From assembly GCF_002733955.1 (NCBI RefSeq), contig NZ_NVXQ01000006.1:116694-180693 (forward strand): a stretch of 64,000 nt of DNA, in the 5' to 3' direction. This DNA is from Hoeflea sp. (GTDB taxonomy: Bacteria > Pseudomonadota > Alphaproteobacteria > Rhizobiales > Rhizobiaceae). The notes below the pieces were generated by a model, which was given only the letters and a program-made list of their open reading frames with translations, searched no databases and had not been told where the DNA came from. Both the position numbers and the translations under genes were made by a program. Shown here piece by piece: positions 19,449 through 27,905 of the stretch. How positions within the stretch are numbered: the first letter of the stretch is position 1; each line of letters opens with the position of its first letter.

Positions 19449-19916
19449 TTGACAATGGTGACGAACAGGATCAGGCGATGTCATGGGCGCGCGATTGCGA
19501 CGGCCCTGCTGATCGTGATCGGCCTGGTACCCCAAGGCATGGCCGAGACCAAACCGACCTACGACAAGCGCATCGAGGAAGCCGCGATCCGGATGCTGAT
19601 TCCCAAGCTTGGTGACATGCGTGGGGCTCTGGAACCCAAGTCCAACGAGTATCTCAGACCGCTGGCAAACCAGAGGGTGATCGAAAGCCCGCAAGGGGCC
19701 ATGATCCCGACGCCGGTCGTGAGGCCGCGCGCGCCGAATAGCCGTCCCGTGGTCAAGGAGCGGAAGGTCCTGTCCGGCCGGCAGGGCGCCAGAGATCTAC
19801 CGGCGACCAAGACGGTGCCGACCACACGACGCCCAAAGATCAATGAAGACCGGGCTGCAAAGCAGACAGATCCTGCAGCGGCGCGGCGAAGCGAAGGCAG
19901 CTTCCTGTTCTTCTGA
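19449..19916 (+). CDS. Hypothetical exported protein
   Basis: A 155-residue protein with a basic N-terminus (TNRIRRCHGR) and a hydrophobic stretch (AIATALLIVIGLVPQGMA) consistent with a Sec signal cleaved after MAE or GMA near residue 32. The mature part is rich in Pro, Arg and Lys, without cysteines, and probably disordered (for example RPRAPNSRPVVKERKVL). I do not recognise a family. It sits between dxs and tlyA on the same strand. Support comes from the signal peptide and an uninterrupted frame with neighbour-like codon use. An alternative start two codons in (19455) is possible. Confidence 0.55.
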   Translation: MTMVTNRIRRCHGRAIATALLIVIGLVPQGMAETKPTYDKRIEEAAIRMLIPKLGDMRGALEPKSNEYLRPLANQRVIESPQGAMIPTPVVRPRAPNSRPVVKERKVLSGRQGARDLPATKTVPTTRRPKINEDRAAKQTDPAAARRSEGSFLFF

Positions 19917-19989
19917 AGCTGCATCAGCAGTCCACCGGACGCGCACAAAGCGCTTGCCCTTGGCGCTCTTCCGGGCCAAGACGGCTTTC

Positions 19990-20769
19990 ATGGCAGACCC
20001 ATCTCCGCACACCTCATCCCAGTCCGGGCCCGAACGGGACCGGCTCGACCAGTTCCTGGTCCGGCTCGGCTATTACGAAAGCCGCTCGCGGGCACGTGAC
20101 GCGATTGCGCGCGGCGCGGTGCTGGTGGATGGCAGGGCGATCACCAAGCCGGGGGCGCTGGTAAGCCGAACCGCCACGATCAGCCTTTCGGATCCTGCGC
20201 GGGACTACGTCTCGCGGGCGGCGCTGAAACTGAAAGCCGGCCTGGAAGCCTTCGGGTTTGATCCCGCTGACCGGGTGGCGCTCGATATCGGGGCCTCGAC
20301 CGGCGGCTTCACCCAGGTGCTGCTCGAACGCGGCGCGGCCCATGTGCTGGCGGTCGATGTTGGCCATGGTCAATTGCATGCAAGCCTTGCCGAAGACAGC
20401 CGGGTGAGCAACCTCGAAAATCTCAATGCGCGCGAGCTCGGCCGGGAGCATTTCGGCGGTCGGGACATCGGCGCGGTGGTGTCGGATGTCAGCTTCATCT
20501 CGCTGAAACTGGCGCTGCCGCCGGCGCTTGAATTTGCGGCTTCCGGGGCCTTTGCCGTTCTGCTGGTCAAGCCGCAATTCGAAGCCGGACGGCAAGCGAT
20601 TGGCAAGGGCGGGCTTTTGAAGGATCCGGCGCAAGGGCCGGTGATCGCCGAGGATCTGGCCGCCTGGCTGGGCCAGCTGCCCGGCTGGAGTGCTGTCGGG
20701 CCGGTCGCCTCGCCGATTGAAGGCAGCGACGGCAACCACGAATATCTCATCGGAGGCGTCAAATCATGA
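19990..20769 (+). CDS. tlyA: TlyA family RNA 2'-O-methyltransferase
   Basis: A 259-residue protein with an N-terminal S4 RNA-binding domain (about 17-75: RLDQFLVRLGYYESRSRARD) and an FtsJ-like methyltransferase domain (SAM loop LDIGASTGGFTQVLLERGA, about 100-118). The Lys-Asp-Lys-Glu tetrad positions appear as KLKAGLEAF, VSDVSFIS, VKPQFE. TlyA proteins 2'-O-methylate cytidines in 16S and 23S rRNA and are often misnamed hemolysins. The start at 19990 is chosen because upstream in-frame sequence overlaps nothing conserved. The stop overlaps the next gene in an ATGA, so the two are translationally coupled. Confidence 0.93.
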   Translation: MADPSPHTSSQSGPERDRLDQFLVRLGYYESRSRARDAIARGAVLVDGRAITKPGALVSRTATISLSDPARDYVSRAALKLKAGLEAFGFDPADRVALDIGASTGGFTQVLLERGAAHVLAVDVGHGQLHASLAEDSRVSNLENLNARELGREHFGGRDIGAVVSDVSFISLKLALPPALEFAASGAFAVLLVKPQFEAGRQAIGKGGLLKDPAQGPVIAEDLAAWLGQLPGWSAVGPVASPIEGSDGNHEYLIGGVKS

Positions 20770-22025
20770 GCGCTCAGAAACTCGAAATTTCCCGGCTTGG
20801 CGGACAGGGCGACGGCATTGCCGAAACGCCCGCCGGCCAGATCTTTGTGCCGTTCACCGTGCCAGGCGATGTCATCAACGCGGGCGTCGAAAAATCGCGC
20901 GGAACGCTGATCTCGGTGCTGGAGCCCTCGCCTCAGCGGGTGACACCGCCCTGCCCGCATTTCGGCCCCGATGACGACGAGGCCGGATGCGGCGGCTGCG
21001 CGCTGCAGCATGTGGCCGACGGCACCTATCAGGACTGGAAGCGCGGGCTGGTGGTCGCAGCGCTTGAAGCGCGCGGCATCAATGCCGAGGTTGCGCCGCT
21101 GTTCAGCTGCGAACCGCACGCGCGGCGGCGGGTGGTGTTTGCGGCCCGGCGCACCGACAAGGGCGCGATCCTGGGTTTCAACCGGGCGCAGAGCCATCAC
21201 ATCGTCGCCATCGAGACCTGCGTGGTCGCCACCGACCGGATCAATCAGGCGCTTCCGGCGCTCAGACGGCTTGCCACCGCCGTTGCTGTCGGCAGGGAGG
21301 CGTTTCGCTTTTCCGTGCTCGACGCGGTGCCGGGGCTTGATATCGCCATTGATGCGCCGTTCAAGCTGAAAGAGCAGGACCGGCTCAGAATCATCACGGC
21401 GGTGCGCGCCGAACCGCTGGCCGCGCGGCTGACCTTCAATGGCGAGATCCTGATCGAGAAGCAGCCGCCGGAACTCGACTTCGGATCGGTGATCGTCAAC
21501 CCGCCGCCGGGCGGTTTCGTGCAGGCCAGCAATCAGGCCGAAAACGTGATGGGCGAGCTTGTCACCGGGCATCTGAAAAAGGCGAAACGGGTGGTGGACC
21601 TGTTTTCCGGCTCCGGCACCTTCGCGCTCAGGCTGGCGCAGCAATCCCATGTGCATGCGGTGGAGGCCGACGCGGCGTCGCTGACGGCGCTGGACAAGGC
21701 AGCGCGGCGGACGCAGGGGCTGAAACCGGTGAGCGTGGAAAAGCGCGACCTGTTCCGCCGTCCGCTGATGCTGGCGGAACTGAAGACCTATCAAGGGCTG
21801 GTGTTCGACCCGCCGCGCGCCGGCGCCGAAGTGCAGGTAGCCGACATCGCCCGCTCGACCATCAAGCACATCGCCGCCGTCTCCTGCAACCCGGTGACGC
21901 TGGCGCGGGATCTCGAGATCCTGATCAAGGGCGGCTACAAACTCATTTCGGTAACCCCGATCGACCAGTTCCTGTGGTCAAGTCATGTCGAAGTGGTGGC
22001 GCTGCTGGAACGGCCGAAGCGGTAG
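20766..22025 (+). CDS. RumA/RlmD-type RNA (uracil-5-)-methyltransferase
   Basis: A 419-residue class I SAM-dependent RNA methyltransferase. The N-terminal TRAM-like domain (1-55) is followed by a cysteine cluster, PPCPHFG and EAGCGGCALQH (about 59-78), that fits the 4Fe-4S site of RumA. The methyltransferase part has VVDLFSGSGTFALRLA (SAM), FDPPRAGAEVQ and the nucleophile AAVSCNPVTLARDLE. It should make 5-methyluridine in 23S rRNA (U1939-type) or tRNA; the exact site cannot be assigned. It overlaps tlyA by 4 bp, so two rRNA modification genes are coupled. No terminator is obvious; a repeat-rich region follows. Confidence 0.92.
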   Translation: MSAQKLEISRLGGQGDGIAETPAGQIFVPFTVPGDVINAGVEKSRGTLISVLEPSPQRVTPPCPHFGPDDDEAGCGGCALQHVADGTYQDWKRGLVVAALEARGINAEVAPLFSCEPHARRRVVFAARRTDKGAILGFNRAQSHHIVAIETCVVATDRINQALPALRRLATAVAVGREAFRFSVLDAVPGLDIAIDAPFKLKEQDRLRIITAVRAEPLAARLTFNGEILIEKQPPELDFGSVIVNPPPGGFVQASNQAENVMGELVTGHLKKAKRVVDLFSGSGTFALRLAQQSHVHAVEADAASLTALDKAARRTQGLKPVSVEKRDLFRRPLMLAELKTYQGLVFDPPRAGAEVQVADIARSTIKHIAAVSCNPVTLARDLEILIKGGYKLISVTPIDQFLWSSHVEVVALLERPKR

Positions 22026-22937
22026 GGGTGCGTCCGTGGTCGCAGTGGCGGTTTCTGCGTCGTCATGATCATCATCCCGCTCCGTCGGCATGCCCATGCC
22101 TTGCCGCCGTCATCCTCAAACCTCTCCGTCGTCATCCTCGGGCTTGACCCGAGGACCCATACCGTGACGTTTCGGACATTATCAGACTTCGAGAGATCAC
22201 GGAATGGATCCTCGGCTCGGGGGCCGAGGATGACGAAACGAGGGGGAGCGCCCACCGCCCATACCAACACCCCGCGCGCGGAAAACTCGCCGGCGGCTTG
22301 GGGCAGTCTCTATGTCCGGATCCGGTCCGGACTCGTGGGACGCGGGCGACAGGCCCGTGGTGGATGGAAGAAGTGGATTGGCGCATGTCACCCGCGCCCC
22401 ACCGGTGAGGGACAGATGCGCCTTCCGGGCACAACTGGGCCTCCTTCCTGGCGAAAGGTCAACGCAGTCCCGGGCGGCTCGTCTGGTTCGGCTGAACCGC
22501 CAACCGAACCCGCCCTTGCCCGATCTGCTCCCGGCCTCAATACCGTCCAGCCATGATCGGGCCTTGTCAGGACCGGCGTCTTGACGATGCCGCCGGTGCC
22601 GGCGCGGACCAGCAGTCTCCGGTTCCGGCAAATTCTCGCCGGGGTCTCCGCAATCGCCGAGCTTCCGGCCCGCAGGTACGGTGCCCGCGCGCCAAAACTC
22701 ACCGCCTTCCGCCGGCCAAAACTCCGTCAGCTCCGGCCATCCGTTCGGGACGGAAGGTGGGAGAAGTGTCGCACAGGGCGGGAATGTGGGGAAAATTTTG
22801 GAGATTTTGTTGCGGGGTGGCTGCTGCCTGGAAATCTCCCCCCTTGCGGGGGAGATTACAATGCGGCAGCCGCTTTGCCGGTTCGAGATTGTCAATCTGA
22901 TGAAATGTCCGGATGACACGAACATGAACCCGTCCAA
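22026..22937. repeat. Gene-free block of intergenic palindromic repeats
   Basis: About 910 bp with no credible gene. One unit at 22124-22233 has GTCATCCTCGGGCTTGACCC near its left end and CCGAGGATGACG at its right end, each arm with its own small hairpin, so the ends are also inverted copies of each other. A second element near 22829-22856 is the stem AATCTCCCC...GGGGGAGATT. Both types are widespread non-coding repeats of Rhizobiales genomes (established by general knowledge of the group). Open frames here are long only because GC is high; translated frames contain repeat-derived strings such as ISPARGEIS. No transposase or integrase remnant was recognised. Confidence 0.75.
22829..22856. repeat. 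Palindromic element with AATCTCCCC / GGGGAGATT arms
   Basis: Inverted arms around a short CCCTTGCG-type loop give a strong G-C stem. The sequence is of the ubiquitous 'tctccccccttg-gggggaga' intergenic family in Rhizobiales. It may be transcribed as a stem-loop, but there is no U-run for a terminator. Confidence 0.6.
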
Positions 22938-22968
22938 CAAAAAGGCGGCGCACCCGGTGCGCCGCCTT
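22938..22968 (-). terminator. Rho-independent terminator of the alpha/beta hydrolase gene
   Basis: On the minus strand a perfect stem of AAGGCGGCGCACC with GGTGCGCCGCCTT is followed by TTTTTG. It lies 24 bp past the hydrolase stop codon at 22992. Both the pairing and the T-run are directly visible. Confidence 0.9.
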
Positions 22969-22991
22969 CCCATCGTCATTGGAGTTGGCAT

Positions 22992-24353
22992 TTATTCGCC
23001 TGATTTGAGGACTTCGTAGCGCAGGCCCTTGGCGGTGCGGTTCTGGAAGCCGTGCCAGTGGGTGTGTTCGGGCTTGTTGGTGCCGTCATCTTCCTTGGCC
23101 CAGACGCCGTCATTGGAGTTGGGGACCAGGTCAAGATAAGCAGCCTTGGACTCGTCGCCCTTGAGGTGCTGGTCGAGCCAGGCGGTGACGAAATGCTGCG
23201 AGATGTTGTTCATCCGCACCGTGTCCCAGACCGCGTCATTGTAGTGCTCGGACAGGTTGAAACCGAGCTCCTCGTCGACCTTGTCGGCTTCAGTGGGAGC
23301 CGGCATCGGGGCACCTGCATTGTGGTTGGCGTTGTCAAAGGTCAGAAGTGCCCGGTCAACGCCGCTGGCGCCCTGCCAGATGGCGCGGACGCCCTTCTCG
23401 TAGCCCGAGACATCATCGACCGAACCAGCGACGAACAAGGCCGGCTTCTCGATGCCCTTCAGGGTTTCCTCATCCCAGAAGTTGAGCACCTTGCCCCAGG
23501 GGCCGAAGGCGACGATGGTCTTGACGCGCGGATCGGGCAGAGCGTTGTGGCTGTCGGAGCCGCTGAGATGAACGCCAAGCGTACCGTGCGGACCACCCCA
23601 GCCGTAATCGACAGCGCCTTGCGTGACGCCGCCGCCGGCGGAGATGATGGCGCCGTAGCCGCCCATGGAATAGCCGATGATGGCTGCATTGTCGGCATTG
23701 GCGAGGCCGTTCAAGAAGTTGCCGTCCTCACCTGCGAGGCGGGCGATTTCACCGAGCACGAATTTCTGGTCGATCGAACGGTTGACCAGGGTCGAGCCAA
23801 AGGCCGCCTTGGTGCGGTAGGTCGAATCGGTGTGATCGATGGAGGCGACGACATAGCCCTTGGAGGCCAGGTTTTCGGCCAGGTGCGAGAGCAGGAAGCG
23901 GTTGCCGGGATAGCCGTGCGAAATGATGACCAGCGGGAACGCCTCGGAGGCTGCCAGCGGTGCTGCATCGCGCATGGCCTGGCCAACAAGCGTGACCTCG
24001 GTCTTGCCGTCGCGGAGATAGGCCTTGAGCTCCTGCGAGCCTTCGGCTGCTGCATCGGCCGGATACCAGACTTCAACCGTCAGCGGACGATCGTAACGGG
24101 GCCATTCGGCGGGCTTTTCGGCTGCCGGGTCGATGGCCAGAATGTCGATCTGGTCGGGGTTGGTCATTTCCAGGGTGCGGACACCGACCTTGTGATCGCC
24201 ATAGGCGGAGAGTTCCGGCGCATCATGGCGCTGGGTGTCGATCCGGTTGGTGGCGGGCGCGGCCGCACCCTCATGGCTGGCTGCAAAAGCGGAGCCGGTA
24301 AAAGCTGCAATGGTCATGGCCGAAGCCGCAATGAGTGGAGAAAATTTAAGCAT
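22992..24353 (-). CDS. Secreted alpha/beta hydrolase (PAF-acetylhydrolase/dienelactone hydrolase-like)
   Basis: A 453-residue exported serine hydrolase. A Sec signal peptide (residues 1-25, cleavage AFA-AS) is followed by the alpha/beta hydrolase core: oxyanion region VIISHGYPGNR (about 142-152), nucleophile elbow GYSMGG with S229, a likely acid in FVAGSVDDVSGYE, and a His in the NANHNAG stretch. An insertion with GGGVTQGAVDYGWGG follows the nucleophile. It resembles PAF-acetylhydrolase and predicted dienelactone hydrolases; the substrate is unknown. The gene ends in a strong terminator and is divergent from a small secreted protein. Localisation should be periplasmic or extracellular. Confidence 0.88.
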   Translation of the reverse strand: MLKFSPLIAASAMTIAAFTGSAFAASHEGAAAPATNRIDTQRHDAPELSAYGDHKVGVRTLEMTNPDQIDILAIDPAAEKPAEWPRYDRPLTVEVWYPADAAAEGSQELKAYLRDGKTEVTLVGQAMRDAAPLAASEAFPLVIISHGYPGNRFLLSHLAENLASKGYVVASIDHTDSTYRTKAAFGSTLVNRSIDQKFVLGEIARLAGEDGNFLNGLANADNAAIIGYSMGGYGAIISAGGGVTQGAVDYGWGGPHGTLGVHLSGSDSHNALPDPRVKTIVAFGPWGKVLNFWDEETLKGIEKPALFVAGSVDDVSGYEKGVRAIWQGASGVDRALLTFDNANHNAGAPMPAPTEADKVDEELGFNLSEHYNDAVWDTVRMNNISQHFVTAWLDQHLKGDESKAAYLDLVPNSNDGVWAKEDDGTNKPEHTHWHGFQNRTAKGLRYEVLKSGE

Positions 24354-24748
24354 GGATTACCTTTCATATTTACGTTCCCGAACCTGCTCGGACTGGATCC
24401 ATGGCAGGCCCTCCTAACGATGGTGTGACGCTATCGCAGCGCGTCGCACGATGCCAGATCCTTGGCGGAAAAAACCGTTCCCGTTTGTTCCTTTTCGGTT
24501 GGCCAAACGGATGCTGCACTCAACTTTTACGACCACTCCTTGTCCAACCCGTTGCTGTAGCCGGGTTATTATAATCATTTGAATATACAGCACTATTTTT
24601 GAATAAAGCGCCGTCCCCGGCCCCGCGTTCCGGCAGAAGGCGGGGTTTTGCAGCGCGCCAGGGTCGCGCTTCGATTGACAATCTAGAATTGCTGTATGAT
24701 TATATACACGCAATAGTAGATCAACTCATTTCACAATGGAGACGCCCG
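24354..24748. other. Divergent promoter region between the hydrolase and the small secreted protein
   Basis: A 395-bp AT-richer gap. It holds a plus-strand promoter (24675-24703), a terminator-like stem CCCCGC/GCGGGG plus TTTT at 24621-24649, and two related AT-rich boxes (TATAATCA...TACAGCA at about 24569-24591, and its near inverse TGCTGTATGATTATA at 24690-24704) that could be paired regulator sites. No gene is seen. Confidence 0.55.
24675..24703 (+). promoter_or_regulatory. Sigma70-like promoter of the four-cysteine secreted protein
   Basis: TTGACA (24675-24680), a 17-bp spacer and GATTAT (24698-24703) lie 45 bp before the start codon at 24749. The -35 is consensus; the -10 is two mismatches from TATAAT. 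Confidence 0.6.
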
Positions 24749-25036
24749 ATGAAATCCCTTACACTCACGGCCGCTGCAGCGATGGTTTCTATGTTTGCAG
24801 TCCCGGCATTCGCGGACACGATCAACCTTGCATTCCAGGGCATGAATCAAAGCAAGCTGATCTTTGAAAATGGCGACAACGGCAGGACGTTGAGCTGCAC
24901 CATGACCGGCTCCGGCGCCGGTTCAGTCCCGACGGGCTGCAACTGGTCGATCGGTGTCGATATCAGTACGATGGACGCCAGCACGAAGCTTACGGCCGGA
25001 AATGATGTTTGCCAGATATCCTGCAGCAGCGAATAG
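24749..25036 (+). CDS. Small secreted four-cysteine protein, unknown family
   Basis: A 95-residue protein with a clear signal peptide (residues 1-22, cleavage AFA-D). The 73-residue mature part has cysteines at C50, C64, C88 and C92, enough for two disulfides, and many Gly, Ser, Thr and Asn residues. I do not recognise a family. The start at 24749 has GGAG nine bases upstream; the open frame further upstream runs through the promoter and is not coding. It has its own promoter, its own downstream stem-loop, and lower GC than its neighbours. This could be an envelope-stress-type or secreted effector-like protein, but nothing in the sequence fixes a role. Confidence 0.78.
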   Translation: MKSLTLTAAAAMVSMFAVPAFADTINLAFQGMNQSKLIFENGDNGRTLSCTMTGSGAGSVPTGCNWSIGVDISTMDASTKLTAGNDVCQISCSSE

Positions 25037-25040
25037 CACT

Positions 25041-25076
25041 GCAGCGACGCGCATCCAATCGGATGCGCGTCGCTGC
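25041..25076 (+). terminator. Strong stem-loop after the four-cysteine protein gene
   Basis: GCAGCGACGCGCATCC and its exact complement GGATGCGCGTCGCTGC (16 bp) flank a 4-base AATC loop, starting 4 bp after the stop codon. There is no T-run, so it may be a processing or stability stem rather than a classical terminator. Confidence 0.6.
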
Positions 25077-25189
25077 AAGTCTCTGAAATGATGCATGCAC
25101 ATTATCGTTCACATTAAACCATTTGAACGCGGTTTGCATTGGAGCCGCGCCCGGCAAGGGACTCGCCTGCCCCGCAACCGAGCGTCGCT

Positions 25190-25211
25190 GCCCGGCTCGA
25201 AAGAGCCGGGC
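25190..25211. terminator. Hairpin with a GAAA tetraloop between convergent genes
   Basis: GCCCGGCTC and GAGCCGGGC pair across a GAAA loop. It lies 50 bp past the crotonase stop. With no adjacent T-run on either strand, termination is possible but not shown. Confidence 0.4.
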
Positions 25212-25260
25212 CTCCCATGTTTCTTGCCTGGTTCTTGGCGGTTTCTCGCTGACTTCTCGC

Positions 25261-26019
25261 TTATTTTTTCCGGGCCATGAAGGCCTGGAACGCCGCAAGC
25301 GCCTCGGCGCTCTTGAGCTGGCTGGAGAAATGTTCCGCTTCCTCGCGCATGCGGGCCATGACTGGAGCCGGGTCTGGCTTGACCAGGCGGCGGGAAATCG
25401 CGAGTGCCTTGGGCGGTTTCTGCGCCAGATGTTCGGCTGCGGCAAAAACCGCCGGTTCAAGTTCTTCGGCGCTGACTGTCTTGTAGATCAGGCCCGAGCG
25501 CTCGGCATCCTCCCCGGAAAACGGAATGCCCGCGGCCAGCAGCGCGAAGGCCTTCTGATGGCCCATGGCGGTTGGCGCCAGCAGGCTGGAGCCGGCTTCG
25601 GGCACCAGGGCGAGGTCCGTGAACGGAGTATGGAAGCGCGAATCGGGCGTTGCAAAGGTCATGTCGCAATGCATGTGAATGGTGGTGCCGATGCCGATGG
25701 CGAGACCATCGACGCCGGAGACGACCGGCTTTTCGACGCTGGCCAGGCAACCGAGGAAATCGAAGACCTCGGTGCCTTTCTCGCCGCCCATGGCAACGGC
25801 CATGAAATCCTGCATGTCATTGCCGGAGGTGAAGACGCCGGGCGTGCCGAGCAAGACATGCACGCGCACCTTTTCATCGCGCTCGCCCTCGATCAGCGCT
25901 TTCGCCATGGTGGCATACATGGCGCGGGTGATGGCGTTTTTCTTCTCAGGCCGGTTGAAGCGGATGAGGTTGATGGCGCCGGTCTCGCCTGTGCGCCCGG
26001 TCAGAATGTGGTCAGTCAT
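25261..26019 (-). CDS. Crotonase-fold protein, probably enoyl-CoA isomerase type
   Basis: A 252-residue enoyl-CoA hydratase/isomerase superfamily protein. The fold signatures FNRPEKKNAI (about 21-30), SGNDMQDF and GVDGLAIGIGTT (oxyanion hole) are present. The two catalytic glutamates of hydratases are not: the usual PE position reads TPF, and the second position is Phe. Instead a glutamate occurs in VPEAGSS (E141), the place used by Eci-type delta3-delta2-enoyl-CoA isomerases. I therefore infer isomerase or a related activity rather than hydration. It lies 36 bp downstream of the acyl-CoA dehydrogenase gene on the same strand, which fits a fatty-acid degradation operon. Confidence 0.88.
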   Translation of the reverse strand: MTDHILTGRTGETGAINLIRFNRPEKKNAITRAMYATMAKALIEGERDEKVRVHVLLGTPGVFTSGNDMQDFMAVAMGGEKGTEVFDFLGCLASVEKPVVSGVDGLAIGIGTTIHMHCDMTFATPDSRFHTPFTDLALVPEAGSSLLAPTAMGHQKAFALLAAGIPFSGEDAERSGLIYKTVSAEELEPAVFAAAEHLAQKPPKALAISRRLVKPDPAPVMARMREEAEHFSSQLKSAEALAAFQAFMARKK

Positions 26020-26055
26020 GGATGTCCCTCCGAAAATGGCGACGGATGTGATTGA

Positions 26056-27837
26056 TCAGGCAAGAGCGGCGGAGGCATCGGCCAGGCACTCGGCCCCGGC
26101 AGTGGCGCTTGCGGCCAGTCCTTTGGTTTCAGGTGCCAGATTGGCGGCCGCGAAGCGGGCCAGTGCCGCCCGACCGGCAGATCCCGGCGCATCCATGTCA
26201 GCCAGGGCGCCACGCGCCAGCATGGCGGTTGTCGCCGTCAGGCCGAACAGCCGCAGATAGGGCGTCGCCCCCGAAAGCGCATCGGTCTGGCGGCCGTCAG
26301 CCAGTGCGGACTGCATGTAGGCGGTGGCGGATTCGAGATCGGCAATGGCCTGGTCGAGACGGTCGGCAACACCTTCGAAGGCCGGTGAGTTGGAGGCGCG
26401 CGCGGCCTCGGCATCAGCCTTGAAGTCGGCGATGAAAGCCGCCACGGTTTCACCATTGGACAAAGGCAGCTTGCGCATCACCAGATCGATCGCCTGGATG
26501 CCGTTGGTGCCCTCGTAGATCGGGGCAATGCGGGCATCGCGCAGCAGGCGTGCCGCACCGGTCTCCTCGATGAAGCCCATGCCGCCATGCACCTGGACCC
26601 CGAGCGAGGCGACCTCGAGGCCGATGTCGGTGGCAAACGCCTTGGCGATCGGGGTGATCAGGCCGGCGCGTTCCGACCAGGCCTTTGCCTCGTCGCCTTC
26701 GCTGACGCGGGCCATGTCGAGCGCCTCGGCACAGGAATAACAGATGGCGCGCGCACCTTGCGTCAGCGCCTTCATGGTCATCAGCATGCGGGCGACATCG
26801 GGGTGTTCGATGATCGGGCTCATGCCCTCGCCCTTGTGACCCGGCGCCCGGCCCTGGGTGCGGTCCTTGGCGTAGGCCAGCGCCTTCTGATAGGCGGTCT
26901 CGGCGATTGCGACGCCCTGCATGCCGACGGCCAGGCGGGCGTTGTTCATCATCGTGAACATGCAGGCGAGGCCCTTGTTCTCCTCGCCGATCAGCCAGCC
27001 GATGGCGCCGGGCTGATCACCGAACTTGCCGTCGCCGTAGATCATGGTGCAGGTGGGCGATGCGTGGATGCCGAGCTTGTGCTCGAGACCGGAGCAGAAG
27101 GCATCATTGCGCTCGCCGAGCGAGCCGTCGTCACCGACAAAGAATTTCGGCACCAGGAACAGCGAGATACCGCGGGTGCCCGCCGGTGCATCGGGGAGAC
27201 GCGCCAGCACGAGGTGAATGATGTTGTCGGTGAAATCATGCTCACCATAGGTGATGTAGATCTTCTGGCCGAATATGCGGTAGGTGCCGTCGCCGACCGG
27301 TTCGGCGCGGGCCTTGAGCGCGTTGAGGTCGGAGCCCGCCTGCGGCTCGGTCAGGTTCATCGTCCCCATCCACTCGCCGGTGACGAGTTTTTCGAGATAC
27401 TTGGCCTTGAGCTCATCGGAGGCGTGCTTTTCCAGCGCCTCGACCGCGCCCATGGTCAGGGTCGGGCCGATGCCGAAGGCCAGCGATCCGGAATTCCACA
27501 TTTCTAGTGCTGCCACCGAGAGCAGCATCGGCAGGCCCTGGCCGCCGAATTCCTCCGGCCCGGTCAGACCGTTCCAGCCACCCTCGATCCAGTCCTGGTA
27601 GAGCTTTTTCCAGCCCGGCGGTGTGGTGACAGCCCCGTCCTTGAGCACAGCGCCATGCCTGTCGCCAATTTCGTTGAGGGGGGCGATTTCTTCGGAAGAG
27701 AAACGCCCGGCTTCGGCAAGGATGGCGTCGACAAGATCTTCGCCAAGATCTCCGAAACGGCCGGTTTCGAGAGCCTTGCGCAATCCCGCGACTGATTTGA
27801 GCGTGTGAGCGATTTCGTCTACCGGCGCACGATACAT
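26056..27837 (-). CDS. Acyl-CoA dehydrogenase, long C-terminally extended type
   Basis: A 593-residue FAD-dependent acyl-CoA dehydrogenase. Recognisable parts are the FAD-contacting MNLTEPQAGSDLNALKA, the middle beta-domain IFGQKIYITYGEHD, the long GIHASPTCTM region and the catalytic-base segment IAPIYEGTNGIQAIDLVM (Glu near residue 440). The extra C-terminal domain (about 470-593) is typical of the DmdC-like/long-chain group. The substrate could be a medium- to long-chain or 3-methylthiopropionyl-type CoA; this is inference. A candidate ACGT-repeat operator lies 69 bp upstream. It is followed directly by the crotonase gene. Confidence 0.93.
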   Translation of the reverse strand: MYRAPVDEIAHTLKSVAGLRKALETGRFGDLGEDLVDAILAEAGRFSSEEIAPLNEIGDRHGAVLKDGAVTTPPGWKKLYQDWIEGGWNGLTGPEEFGGQGLPMLLSVAALEMWNSGSLAFGIGPTLTMGAVEALEKHASDELKAKYLEKLVTGEWMGTMNLTEPQAGSDLNALKARAEPVGDGTYRIFGQKIYITYGEHDFTDNIIHLVLARLPDAPAGTRGISLFLVPKFFVGDDGSLGERNDAFCSGLEHKLGIHASPTCTMIYGDGKFGDQPGAIGWLIGEENKGLACMFTMMNNARLAVGMQGVAIAETAYQKALAYAKDRTQGRAPGHKGEGMSPIIEHPDVARMLMTMKALTQGARAICYSCAEALDMARVSEGDEAKAWSERAGLITPIAKAFATDIGLEVASLGVQVHGGMGFIEETGAARLLRDARIAPIYEGTNGIQAIDLVMRKLPLSNGETVAAFIADFKADAEAARASNSPAFEGVADRLDQAIADLESATAYMQSALADGRQTDALSGATPYLRLFGLTATTAMLARGALADMDAPGSAGRAALARFAAANLAPETKGLAASATAGAECLADASAALA

Positions 27838-27905
27838 GTGATCTCCTCCCTGCTGTCCGCCTCTGATGCAGAGCGGATCCGAACCAGGCTCATGGCTAAG
27901 TAGTT

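Noticed and set aside
22065-22556. A 163-codon plus-strand frame after the RumA-type gene
   Set aside because: Covers the same repeats, has no ribosome binding site and no recognised domain.
22026-22937. CRISPR array or prophage remnant
   Set aside because: Repeats are not evenly spaced direct repeats, and there are no cas, integrase or phage genes.
22197-22991. A 264-codon minus-strand frame in the repeat block
   Set aside because: It runs through palindromic repeats and the terminator of the hydrolase gene, and contains repeat-derived peptides.
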